Source: Marixanthomonas sp. SCSIO 43207 | GTDB taxonomy: Bacteria > Bacteroidota > Bacteroidia > Flavobacteriales > Flavobacteriaceae | Assembly: GCF_019904255.1 (NCBI RefSeq) | Contig: NZ_CP063203.1 | Coordinates: forward strand, 1,364,001-1,428,000 | Length of the DNA stretch: 64,000 nt | Reading direction: 5' to 3' | Shown: piece after piece, positions 36,528 through 45,241 of the stretch | Position numbering within the stretch: position 1 is the first letter of the stretch | Layout of the letters: each line of letters begins with the position of its first letter | The notes under the pieces: model-generated | What the model was told of the DNA's origin: nothing | Seen by the model: only the letters and a program-made list of their open reading frames with translations | The model's database searches: none | Program-made: the position numbers and the translations under genes

Positions 36528-36678
36528 GTTTAAAGATTAACCAATAAGGTTTTGTGTTGTTGGTATCGTATCTTCAACGTTTTCAAAGATTAACACAGCA
36601 ACTTCAATTTTTTTTAACAAAGTTTTTTATTAATGCGTTGAAAATGGTATTTTCGCCCCCTATAAATTTGATTGACAG

Positions 36679-38775
36679 ATGGCAATATTAAACAGTATTA
36701 GAAAAAGAGGAATATTCCTTATTTTAATTATAGCATTAGCACTTTTTGCTTTTATTTTAAGTGATATTCTTACAAAAGGGTCTGGACCGGGTAAAGATCA
36801 AGATACCGTAGCAATAGTAAACGGAACTGAGATTTCTCGACAAGACTTTATGCAGCAGGTAGAGGCAACGCAACGTAATTTGGGGCCAAATGCAACTACT
36901 GCACAAGCTATGAATATGGTTTGGGAGCGTGAGCTAAGAAGCACCCTTCTTGCAGAGCAATATGAAGAGCTAGGGCTTACAGTTGAAAAGGAACAACTTA
37001 ACAGCGCAATGCGACAGTCGCTAGCAAATAATCCACAGTTTCAAAATGAGTTAGGTGAATATGATGAAGCTTTAGTGCAAAGCTATGTTTCTAGTATTAA
37101 AGGTAATCCGCAATTGTACGGTCAATGGCAAGATTATATTAAAAACATTAAAGAAGCGGCGCTTCAAAACATGTACATCAACCTTGTAAGAGGTGGTTTG
37201 GCTTCAACATTAGCTGAAGGAAAACAACAATATCATTTTGAAAATGATAAAATCAACATTCAGTATGTTCAAGTGCCGTACACAAAAATAGCAGATGAGG
37301 ATGTTTCAGTTTCAGAAGAAGAAATCAAGCAATACATATCTGAACATAAAAGTGAATATGAAGTAGATAAGCAAATTGATATTCAATACGTATTTATCGC
37401 TGAAGAACCTTCAAGCGAAGATATTCAAGCTGCAAATGATAATGTTGCAGCGTTGATAAACGATAGAGTTGAGCTTAACGACACGATTGTAGGATTTAAA
37501 AACACAACAGATGATGAAGGTTTTGTAAACTTAAACTCAGACCAGAGTTATACAGACCGTTGGTATTTTGAGAAAGACCTTCCGCAGCCTATTGCAGATA
37601 CAATTCCATCGATGAGTAAAGGTGATATTTATGGTCCTTATCAAGTAGGAAATTCACTTAATTTAAGTAAAGTGATAGCTGTAGAACAATTACCAGACTC
37701 TGTAAAATCTCGACACATTTTAATACGTTATCAAGGTTTACAAACTGCTTCACAAGATGTTACTCGATCAAAAGAAGCTGCAAAAAAATTAGCAGATAGT
37801 CTTTCAACAGTTATCAATAGAGATAAAAGTAAATTTGAAGCATTAGCGGCTCAATTTTCAGAAGACAATTCAAACAAAGATGACGGAGGAGATTTAGGAT
37901 ATGTAGGTCCTGGTCGTATGGTTCCGGCTTTTAACGATTTTATTTTTGACAATAACGAAGGAACGGTAGGTGTGGTTGAAACCAATTTTGGTTTTCACGT
38001 AGCTCAAGTTTTAGAACAAAAAAATAGACAGCGAGCTGTAAAAATTGCAACTGTAATTAAGCAAATAGAACCTTCTGAATCTACAATCAATAATGTGTTT
38101 TCAAAAGCAACAACTTTTGAAGTTGCTGCAAAAAAAGGTGATTTTGAAAAAGTAGCCGAAGAGCAAAACCTTACAGCTAGACCTGTGAATAAAATTGGCG
38201 AATTAGATGCTAATATTCCGGGAGTAGGTAGCAACCGTTCTATTATTACTTGGGGATTTGAAGAAGAAACAAGTGTAGGAGATGTAAAAAGATTCAATAC
38301 TCCGGGAGGTTATGTAATCGCACAACTTACTCGTAAAAGTCCTAAGGGATTAATGAGTGTTTCTGAAGCATCTTCAAAAGTTACTCCTATTTTAAGAAAG
38401 AAGAAAAAAGCTGAAAAAATTCGTCAGTCAATTTCTGGATCAACATTGCAAGATGTGGCATCAAGTCAAAGTGTAACATTACAAACAGCTACAGCGGTAA
38501 CAATGGCAAATCCTATTATTCCCGGCGCTGGTAGCGAGCCTAAAGTGGTTGGAGCTGCTTTTGGTGAAAAAGCAGGTGAGACAACCGGTTTAATTGATGG
38601 AGAGAAAGGTGTTTATAAAGTAAGAGTACTTGCTGTTAATAAAGCACCAGAACTTGATAACTATGCAAGTTATGTAAATCAATTAAATGCTGCAAACAAT
38701 GCTGTTAACAGTAAAGTGTATCAAGCATTAAAAAAGAAAGCAGATATTGAAGATAATAGAGCTAAGTTTTATTAA
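36679..38775 (+). CDS. ppiD: PpiD/SurA-like peptidyl-prolyl cis-trans isomerase
   Basis: A membrane-anchored periplasmic folding factor. The N-terminal helix GIFLILIIALALFAFILSDIL anchors it; residues 40-200 are a SurA_N-like chaperone domain; a parvulin (PpiC) domain spans about 343-445 (SRHILIRYQG, AAQFSEDNSNKDDGGDLGYVGPGRMVPAFNDFIF, NFGFHVAQVLE). A second, divergent rotamase-like region follows. The 698-residue length fits the Bacteroidota PpiD form. It assists folding of outer-membrane and secreted proteins, consistent with its envelope-biogenesis neighbours. A possible -7 TAAATTTG lies just upstream (36663-36670). Confidence 0.9.
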   Translation: MAILNSIRKRGIFLILIIALALFAFILSDILTKGSGPGKDQDTVAIVNGTEISRQDFMQQVEATQRNLGPNATTAQAMNMVWERELRSTLLAEQYEELGLTVEKEQLNSAMRQSLANNPQFQNELGEYDEALVQSYVSSIKGNPQLYGQWQDYIKNIKEAALQNMYINLVRGGLASTLAEGKQQYHFENDKINIQYVQVPYTKIADEDVSVSEEEIKQYISEHKSEYEVDKQIDIQYVFIAEEPSSEDIQAANDNVAALINDRVELNDTIVGFKNTTDDEGFVNLNSDQSYTDRWYFEKDLPQPIADTIPSMSKGDIYGPYQVGNSLNLSKVIAVEQLPDSVKSRHILIRYQGLQTASQDVTRSKEAAKKLADSLSTVINRDKSKFEALAAQFSEDNSNKDDGGDLGYVGPGRMVPAFNDFIFDNNEGTVGVVETNFGFHVAQVLEQKNRQRAVKIATVIKQIEPSESTINNVFSKATTFEVAAKKGDFEKVAEEQNLTARPVNKIGELDANIPGVGSNRSIITWGFEEETSVGDVKRFNTPGGYVIAQLTRKSPKGLMSVSEASSKVTPILRKKKKAEKIRQSISGSTLQDVASSQSVTLQTATAVTMANPIIPGAGSEPKVVGAAFGEKAGETTGLIDGEKGVYKVRVLAVNKAPELDNYASYVNQLNAANNAVNSKVYQALKKKADIEDNRAKFY

Positions 38776-38799
38776 TACTAAACTTACTCAATAGTATAA

Positions 38800-38826
38800 A
38801 AGCCTTCTCAACTCTAGAGAAGGCTT
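38800..38826. terminator. Bidirectional terminator between convergent genes
   Basis: A perfect 10-bp stem AAGCCTTCTC (38800-38809) / GAGAAGGCTT (38817-38826) with a 7-nt loop lies between ppiD and the GHMP kinase gene. T-rich tracts follow on both strands, so it can end transcription from either side. Confidence 0.85.
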
Positions 38827-38829
38827 CTT

Positions 38830-39735
38830 TTATAATATCATTTCTTTAAATGGAATAATTGTTTGGTAGCCTTTCTTTCTAAAATATTCTTGTTCCTCGA
38901 TGCCTCCGGTTGCTAAGATAAAATCACCTCCCCAAGCTCCCAAACTCTTTATTACCCTTGGGAAATCTTTAAAAAGATTTTCTTTGACAGTCGGTGTGTT
39001 AAGGATGTCAGAAATACAATTTTCATGGCTTTGAAGTATTTTTTCAAAATCTGAAAGTGTGTAGCATAGCAATAATTTTCTGGTAAGATCTGTAATTTTT
39101 TCTATACTTTTTAAATCAATACTTTTTTTTCGATATAAGTTGATTCCCTCTTTGCTGTCCTGTTTTTGGTTAAGGTGTACAAAAAATAATTCATCTTTAA
39201 AATCCCAAGATAGTGTCACTTGTTGAACAGCATAGGTATTGTTGTTTTTTTTGTAAAATACAGGACTGTCATTTTGAGCGGCTGCAATATCAAAGCCGCT
39301 TCCGCCAAAGCTATTCCAGAGCAGTTTAAAGGCATCTACTTGAGCCCATTGTGCAATATTATTAATTAGTGTAGAAGAACTGCCTAGTCCCCAATTGCGT
39401 GGAAATGTAAGGTTGTTTTTAACTATTATTCCTTCCTTATTTGTTAAAAAGGATGGATTTAGTTTTCTTGCTTCTTCAAGAATATTGGTAATGGTGTTTG
39501 AAAGTTTGTTTTTTAAAACGCTTTCAAAAGTTGATGTCTCAAAAGTGTCTTCGTACCAGAGAATACCATTTTCATCAAAGCTTTGCCAATGTATTCCTTT
39601 TGTAGGAACGGTTTCAACCTGTAAAGATTGACCATATTTTGTAGGTAATGCTAATGACATAGCGCCATCTAGCACAACATACTCCCCTGTGAGCAATAGT
39701 TTTCCGTTACTGTAAAATGTTTTTTTCAAAATCAA
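38830..39735 (-). CDS. GHMP kinase (mevalonate-pathway type)
   Basis: A small-molecule kinase of the GHMP superfamily, 301 residues. Motif 1 is near the start (GKLLLTGEYVVLDGAMSLALP); the ATP loop is PRNWGLGSSSTLINN; the Bacteroidota-specific GFDIA sequence is in GGSGFDIAAAQ; motif 3 near the C-terminus is GAWGGDFILATGG. The gene overlaps the HMG-CoA reductase gene by 4 bp. That coupling points to mevalonate or phosphomevalonate kinase activity in isoprenoid synthesis; the exact substrate is inferred. Confidence 0.85.
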   Translation of the reverse strand: MILKKTFYSNGKLLLTGEYVVLDGAMSLALPTKYGQSLQVETVPTKGIHWQSFDENGILWYEDTFETSTFESVLKNKLSNTITNILEEARKLNPSFLTNKEGIIVKNNLTFPRNWGLGSSSTLINNIAQWAQVDAFKLLWNSFGGSGFDIAAAQNDSPVFYKKNNNTYAVQQVTLSWDFKDELFFVHLNQKQDSKEGINLYRKKSIDLKSIEKITDLTRKLLLCYTLSDFEKILQSHENCISDILNTPTVKENLFKDFPRVIKSLGAWGGDFILATGGIEEQEYFRKKGYQTIIPFKEMIL

Positions 39736-41045
39736 GCGCGAAGTTTTTCTACATATTCAATTACAGCACTATGCGAAACTGTATTTTCTTTAAAATAATT
39801 AATAGCTTCATTCTTCTCTATTTCAGAAGCATCTAGTTGATTCAAAATATTCATTAAGTGCATTTTCATGTGCCCTTTTTGTATTCCGGTGGTTACCAAA
39901 GAGCGAATGGCTGCAAAGTTTTGAGCTAAGCCGGCTACTGCCACAATCTGCATCAATTGTTTTGCATTTGGGTTTTGTAAAAGTTGTAATGCAAACTTTG
40001 TCATTGGGTGCAAAGAAGTGAGACCACCTATGGTACCTATTGCCAATGGGATTTGTATTGAAAATATAAAAGTATCGTTTTCAATGCGAGCATCTGTCAA
40101 ACTACTGTAGTGGCCATTTTTTAAAGCGTAGGCATGTATTCCTGCTTCTACTGCTCTAAAGTCATTTCCCGTAGCCAAAATCACCGCATCAATACCATTC
40201 ATAACACCCTTATTGTGAGTAACTGCACGTCTAGGTTCAGCTTTTGCAATTTCTACAGCGCGCACAAATTTTTTAGCAAACTCATTTCCTTTAATGTCTT
40301 TTTGATCTAGGTCTTCAATAGGGCAACTCACTTCTGCTTCTACCAAACATTCAGGTACATAATTTGATAGAATGCTCATAACAACTTCGGGTGTGGTGTT
40401 ATTTGATTTGAATGATGGATGTGATTCTGCTTTTGCTTCAAAAGTTTGCGCAATTTGTTCTAAGCAGCTATTGATAAAGTTTGCGCCCATTGCATCGAGT
40501 GTTTCAAAGGTGCAATGCAATTGATAATAACCGTCTAGCGCGTCAGTTTTAGAAATCAATTCAATATCTAAAAGACCGCCCCCGCGTTTTTTCATGTTTT
40601 TTTGAATTTCAGAAACGCTTTCAATCAAAATGGTTTTTATTTCTGAAAAGAAAATGATTAGGTCTTGCTCATTTCCGAAGTAATCAAAGTGTATTTGACC
40701 ATTTTTTTGAGTAGAAAGTACTTTTGCCGTAAAGCCCCCACGAGATAACCAAAATTTGGCAGCATTACTAGCAGCTGCAACTACAGAACTTTCTTCAATA
40801 ACCATAGGAAGCGCAAGTAGGTCTCCGTTAATTAAAAAATTGGGAGCTACGCCAAATGGCAAGTAGTAATTGCTAATGGTGTTTTCAATAAAATCATCAT
40901 GTAGCTTTTGTAGCTTGGTGTCTGTATTCCAGTACTTTTGAAGTGTTTGTTTTGCTGTAGGATTGGCACTGAGATAGGTTTGCGTGAGCCAATCAATTTT
41001 TTCTGTTTTGGTTTTTTTTGAAAATCCGGTAACGGGCTTTGCCAT
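39732..41045 (-). CDS. mvaA: Hydroxymethylglutaryl-CoA reductase, class II type
   Basis: Reduces HMG-CoA to mevalonate, the committed step of the mevalonate pathway (class II enzymes can also run in reverse). Signatures are FLINGDLLALPMVIEESSVVAAAS (substrate loop with Glu), HNKGVMNGIDAVILATGNDFRAVEAG (catalytic Lys and Asp region) and GTIGGLTSLHPMTKFAL (nucleotide/C-terminal region). The length of 437 fits class II. Bacteroidota make isoprenoids by mevalonate in several marine genera, and the GHMP kinase overlap supports this. Promoter on this strand at 41065-41072. Confidence 0.92.
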   Translation of the reverse strand: MAKPVTGFSKKTKTEKIDWLTQTYLSANPTAKQTLQKYWNTDTKLQKLHDDFIENTISNYYLPFGVAPNFLINGDLLALPMVIEESSVVAAASNAAKFWLSRGGFTAKVLSTQKNGQIHFDYFGNEQDLIIFFSEIKTILIESVSEIQKNMKKRGGGLLDIELISKTDALDGYYQLHCTFETLDAMGANFINSCLEQIAQTFEAKAESHPSFKSNNTTPEVVMSILSNYVPECLVEAEVSCPIEDLDQKDIKGNEFAKKFVRAVEIAKAEPRRAVTHNKGVMNGIDAVILATGNDFRAVEAGIHAYALKNGHYSSLTDARIENDTFIFSIQIPLAIGTIGGLTSLHPMTKFALQLLQNPNAKQLMQIVAVAGLAQNFAAIRSLVTTGIQKGHMKMHLMNILNQLDASEIEKNEAINYFKENTVSHSAVIEYVEKLRA

Positions 41046-41064
41046 ATTTTTTAAAATTGAATTA

Positions 41065-41072
41065 CAAAGATA
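41065..41072 (-). promoter_or_regulatory. Promoter -7 element for mvaA-GHMP kinase
   Basis: TATCTTTG on the minus strand, 19 bp upstream of the mvaA start codon. A -33 TTG at the ideal distance is not obvious, so the call is partial. Confidence 0.5.
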
Positions 41073-41190
41073 CTATTTATACAATTGTATGCTTGCGCAA
41101 ATTTGCCAACAACAAGACCGTATTTAACACAAAAAAGCACCCTAATTTCACTAAAATTTAGTAACATTGGCATAATAAAATTTTAACAGT

Positions 41191-43362
41191 TTGAAAAAAA
41201 CAGCATACACCTCATTATTACTGCTTTTTCTTACAGCAGTTTCCTCAATTACAGCACAACAGAAAAACATTACTTTAGAAGACATATGGAGCGGTGAGTT
41301 TAGAGCCGAATACCTCAATGGATTACGGTCTCTTGATAATGGTAAAGAATACTCAGTCTTAAACCGAAGCAGGTCTGGTTCTACTATAGATATTTATGAT
41401 TATAAAACCGGAAAGAAGGTAAAAACCCTTGTAAGTTCAAATACCTTATCAGGGATTGATCAAATCATCTCATATGAGTTTAGCGATGATGAAAGCAAAT
41501 TGTTATTGGCTACTCGGTTGCAACAAATTTATAGAAGGTCTTCTTTAGGCACCTATTATGTTTATGATATTGACTCTAAAAAGGTGAGCTTGGTTTCAGA
41601 AGAACAAATTCAAGAGCCGACTTTTACAAAAGATGGAAGTAAAATTGCCTACGGAAAAGATAATAATTTGTATGTAAAAAACCTTCAAACAGGCGAAACA
41701 ACTCAAATAACCAAAGACGGTGAAAAAAACAGCATCATTAACGGAATTACAGATTGGGTATATGAAGAAGAGTTTGCATTTGTTAGAGCTTTTGATTGGA
41801 ACAAAACTGGTAATAAATTGGCCTACATAAAGTTTGATGAAACGGATGTGCCGCGTTTTTCCATGGATGTTTATGGTAAAGAACTTTACCCATCACAACA
41901 GGTTTTTAAATATCCAAAAGCAGGAGAGCCAAATGCCAAGGTTTCGCTTCATATTTATGATTTAAGTTCAGGTAAAACCAATAAGATAGACCTTGCCGGT
42001 TACAATAGTTATTATATTCCACGTATTAAGTGGACCAATGAAGAAGATATATTAAGCGCACAGTTAACCAACCGTCATCAAAATACAGTCGATTTGGTTT
42101 TTGTAGATGCAAAAAATAATAGTACAAAACGTATTCTTCAAGAAAAAGATGACGCTTATGTAGATATTACAGATAACCTTACTTTTTTAAACAATAATAG
42201 CTTTATCTGGACAAGCGAAAAAAGTGGTTGGAATCATATTTACCATTATGATAAAACCGGAAAGCTAATCAATCAAGTTACTAACGGAAATTGGGAAGTG
42301 ACTAACTATTATGGTTTTGACCAAAATACAGGTAGAATTTACTACCAAAGTACTGAAAACGGAAGTATTAACAGAGATGTATATTCTATCTTAGGTTCTG
42401 GTAAAAATAAAGTGCGTTTAACAGATAGAACCGGTACAAACAGCGCAGCATTTAGTGCAGACTTTACATATTTTATCAATACATTTCACAATACAGAAAA
42501 CCCGTATGTGTTTACATTACACAATGCAAAAAATGGTAAATTAATACGGGTAATTGAAGATAACAAAGCACTTAAAACCAAAGTAAGTAGTTACAACCTT
42601 TCTGAAAAAGAATTTTCAACCATTTCAGTAAATGGGAATGACTTAAATATGTATACTATTAAACCTAAGGATTTTGACCCAAATAAACAATATCCTTTAT
42701 TTATGTATCAATATTCAGGACCAGGTTCTCAAAACGTATCTAATAGTTGGAATGGCTCAAACGACTACTGGCATCAAATGTTAGCTCAAGAGGGATACAT
42801 CATAGTATGTGTAGACGGAAGAGGTACTGGTTTAAAAGGCCGAGACTTTAAAAAAGTAACACAAAAAGAACTAGGTAAATATGAAGTAGAAGATCAAATA
42901 GCTGCTGCACAAAAGTTAAGCGAATTGCCATATATCGATGCTTCTAGAACCGGTATTTGGGGTTGGAGCTACGGTGGTTTTATGAGTTCAAATAGTCTGT
43001 TTCAAGGAGCAGACACATTTGAAATGGCCATTGCAGTTGCTCCGGTAACAAGCTGGCGATTTTATGACACAATCTATACAGAACGTTATATGACCACACC
43101 TCAAGAAAACCCTAGCGGATATGATGAAAATTCACCTATTTCACACGTAGAAAAATTACAAGGAGATTTTTTATTGGTACACGGTAGCGCCGATGATAAT
43201 GTACACGTTCAAAATACTACACAGCTTATTGAAGCTTTGGTACAAGCCAATAAGCAGTTTGATTGGGCTATTTACCCTGATAAAAACCACGGGATTTACG
43301 GCGGAAATACCCGTTTACATCTTTACAACAAAATGACCAACTTTATTAAAGAAAACTTATAA
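41191..43362 (+). CDS. S9 family dipeptidyl peptidase IV-like protease
   Basis: An exported serine peptidase. A signal peptide (KKTAYTSLLLLFLTAVSSITAQ) starts at a TTG codon; no nearer ATG would keep the signal. Residues 40-480 form the DPP IV beta-propeller, including DWVYEEEFAFVRAFDWN, which supplies the double-Glu exopeptidase anchor. The alpha/beta-hydrolase domain carries the triad: Ser593 in GWSYGGF, Asp in GSADDNVHVQN (near 669) and His in DKNHGIYGG (near 700). DPP IV enzymes release X-Pro dipeptides. The POT peptide transporters directly downstream would import the products. Confidence 0.93.
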   Translation: MKKTAYTSLLLLFLTAVSSITAQQKNITLEDIWSGEFRAEYLNGLRSLDNGKEYSVLNRSRSGSTIDIYDYKTGKKVKTLVSSNTLSGIDQIISYEFSDDESKLLLATRLQQIYRRSSLGTYYVYDIDSKKVSLVSEEQIQEPTFTKDGSKIAYGKDNNLYVKNLQTGETTQITKDGEKNSIINGITDWVYEEEFAFVRAFDWNKTGNKLAYIKFDETDVPRFSMDVYGKELYPSQQVFKYPKAGEPNAKVSLHIYDLSSGKTNKIDLAGYNSYYIPRIKWTNEEDILSAQLTNRHQNTVDLVFVDAKNNSTKRILQEKDDAYVDITDNLTFLNNNSFIWTSEKSGWNHIYHYDKTGKLINQVTNGNWEVTNYYGFDQNTGRIYYQSTENGSINRDVYSILGSGKNKVRLTDRTGTNSAAFSADFTYFINTFHNTENPYVFTLHNAKNGKLIRVIEDNKALKTKVSSYNLSEKEFSTISVNGNDLNMYTIKPKDFDPNKQYPLFMYQYSGPGSQNVSNSWNGSNDYWHQMLAQEGYIIVCVDGRGTGLKGRDFKKVTQKELGKYEVEDQIAAAQKLSELPYIDASRTGIWGWSYGGFMSSNSLFQGADTFEMAIAVAPVTSWRFYDTIYTERYMTTPQENPSGYDENSPISHVEKLQGDFLLVHGSADDNVHVQNTTQLIEALVQANKQFDWAIYPDKNHGIYGGNTRLHLYNKMTNFIKENL

Positions 43363-43390
43363 AAGATAACTTAACTAATCCTTTAAGATC

Positions 43391-45220
43391 ATGGCAGAAA
43401 ATACAATGCAGTATAAAAATCGTAAAGAACTATTTGGACATCCCGTAGGGCTATATATTTTATTCTTTACTGAAATGTGGGAACGTTTTTCCTACTATGG
43501 AATGCGTGGAATACTTGTGCTTTACATGGCTGCCTCTGCAACAGCAGTAGATCCTGGTTTAGGGTGGAGCAATAAAGATGCCATTTGGTTGTATGGGTGG
43601 TATACTATGTTAGTTTATGTTGCATCAATTCCTGGAGGATGGATTGCAGATAAATTCTTAGGTCAAAAAAAGACAGTTTTATTAGGTGGAATATTACTTT
43701 GTTTTGGTCACGGAGTTTTAGCTATACCGCAAGATTGGGCTTTTTATACAGGACTTATACTAATAATATTAGGAGTAGGAGGTTTAAAACCCAATATTTC
43801 TACTATGGTTGGAGGCCTTTATCAAGAAGGAGATATAAGAAGAGATAGTGGATTCACTATTTTTTATATAGGTATAAATATTGGTGCTTTCTTAGCGAGT
43901 ATTACAGTAGGTTTGGTTGCATATTATTATGGTTGGCACTATGGTTTTGGATTAGCAGGAATTGGTATGCTTCTCGGGCAAATAGTTTTCATGTGGGGTC
44001 AAAAATATTTAAAAGGTGTTGGTGAGTTTACTGGAGGTGATCAGGTTTCTGAAGCTGAACGAAAAGCTGCTAAGCGGCCTTTGAATAAAGTTGAGAAAGA
44101 TAGGGTTGTAGTACTTCTTATTTCATTTTTAATTGTTGTTGTATTTTGGGGTGCTTTTGAGCAAGCAGGAGGATTAATGAACTTATATACAGACGCAAAA
44201 GTAGATAGGGAAATAGGATTAAGTTGGTTAGAAGAAATACCTGCAGCAGTTTTTCAATCTTTGAATGCAGGGTATATTATTATATTCGGGACTTTAGTTG
44301 GAGGGTTTTGGATATGGTGGAAAAAGAAAGGGAAGGAATCGTCTTCATTGTTTAAAATGGCAATCGGAACAATAATCATGGGACTTGGATATGTTTTTAT
44401 GATGATTGCTTCTAAAGAGGCTAGTGCAGAAGTATTCGGTAAAGCAGCAATGATTTGGATTTTTCTAGCTTATTTATTTCATACATTAGGTGAACTTTGT
44501 ACATCTCCTGTAGCTTTATCATTCATTACAAAATTAGCACCACTTAAGTATGCTTCAATAATGATGGGTGTATATTTTGCCGCTACTGGTTTTGGAAACA
44601 AACTAGCAGGAAGTATTGGAGAATCAGCACAACTTGAACCCTATAAAGGTAGTATGACTGTGTCTAAAGAAGAGGTTTTGCAATATCTATCTAAGGACTC
44701 AATAGAAATTAAAGATGATAAAAATAATATTCTTACAGTATATGACTATCCTATAAATGAGGACAAAAACTTTAGTTTAAAGGCAGATGTTTTTATAGAA
44801 AAAAATCAGATAGTTTATAAAGAGTTTGATACCGGTGATAAGATTAATAACTTATTTAAACTATCAAATGGTGAAAGTTCGGATGTTGAAAAACTTACTA
44901 ATACATTAAAAGAGAATAATGTTACTGCCTCAAACCCTTATCACGCAAAATTAGTGTTTGAAAAAGATAAAGATAAGGCTCAGAATATTGCTAATAAAGG
45001 TGATGGTAAAGATTACGGAGTGTCATTTGTATTAGAAGAAGAACAAAGTGAACAAGAGTATAAAACTTTTATGTGGCTTACAATTTTCACGGTAAGTTTT
45101 GGAATTTTGCTCATTATTTTCCTTAAGAAACTTAAAAAGTTAACTCACGGAGCAGAGGATAATGAACGAGAAATGTTAGAACAAGAAAACTACGAAATTG
45201 CAGACGAAAGCATTAACTAA
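43391..45220 (+). CDS. POT-family proton-coupled peptide transporter
   Basis: A major-facilitator peptide importer of the PTR/POT family, 609 residues. The signature ExxER-type motif is in FFTEMWERFSYYGMRGILVLYM, and the second PTR motif in GVGGLKPNISTMVGGLYQEGD with FTIFYIGINIGAFLAS. Between the penultimate and last helices lies a soluble insert of about 130 residues (about 415-550), absent from the basic POT fold and likely periplasmic. The gene starts 28 bp after the DPP IV-like peptidase and is followed by a paralogue. Confidence 0.92.
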   Translation: MAENTMQYKNRKELFGHPVGLYILFFTEMWERFSYYGMRGILVLYMAASATAVDPGLGWSNKDAIWLYGWYTMLVYVASIPGGWIADKFLGQKKTVLLGGILLCFGHGVLAIPQDWAFYTGLILIILGVGGLKPNISTMVGGLYQEGDIRRDSGFTIFYIGINIGAFLASITVGLVAYYYGWHYGFGLAGIGMLLGQIVFMWGQKYLKGVGEFTGGDQVSEAERKAAKRPLNKVEKDRVVVLLISFLIVVVFWGAFEQAGGLMNLYTDAKVDREIGLSWLEEIPAAVFQSLNAGYIIIFGTLVGGFWIWWKKKGKESSSLFKMAIGTIIMGLGYVFMMIASKEASAEVFGKAAMIWIFLAYLFHTLGELCTSPVALSFITKLAPLKYASIMMGVYFAATGFGNKLAGSIGESAQLEPYKGSMTVSKEEVLQYLSKDSIEIKDDKNNILTVYDYPINEDKNFSLKADVFIEKNQIVYKEFDTGDKINNLFKLSNGESSDVEKLTNTLKENNVTASNPYHAKLVFEKDKDKAQNIANKGDGKDYGVSFVLEEEQSEQEYKTFMWLTIFTVSFGILLIIFLKKLKKLTHGAEDNEREMLEQENYEIADESIN

Positions 45221-45241
45221 CCCTTTTAACATACAATACAA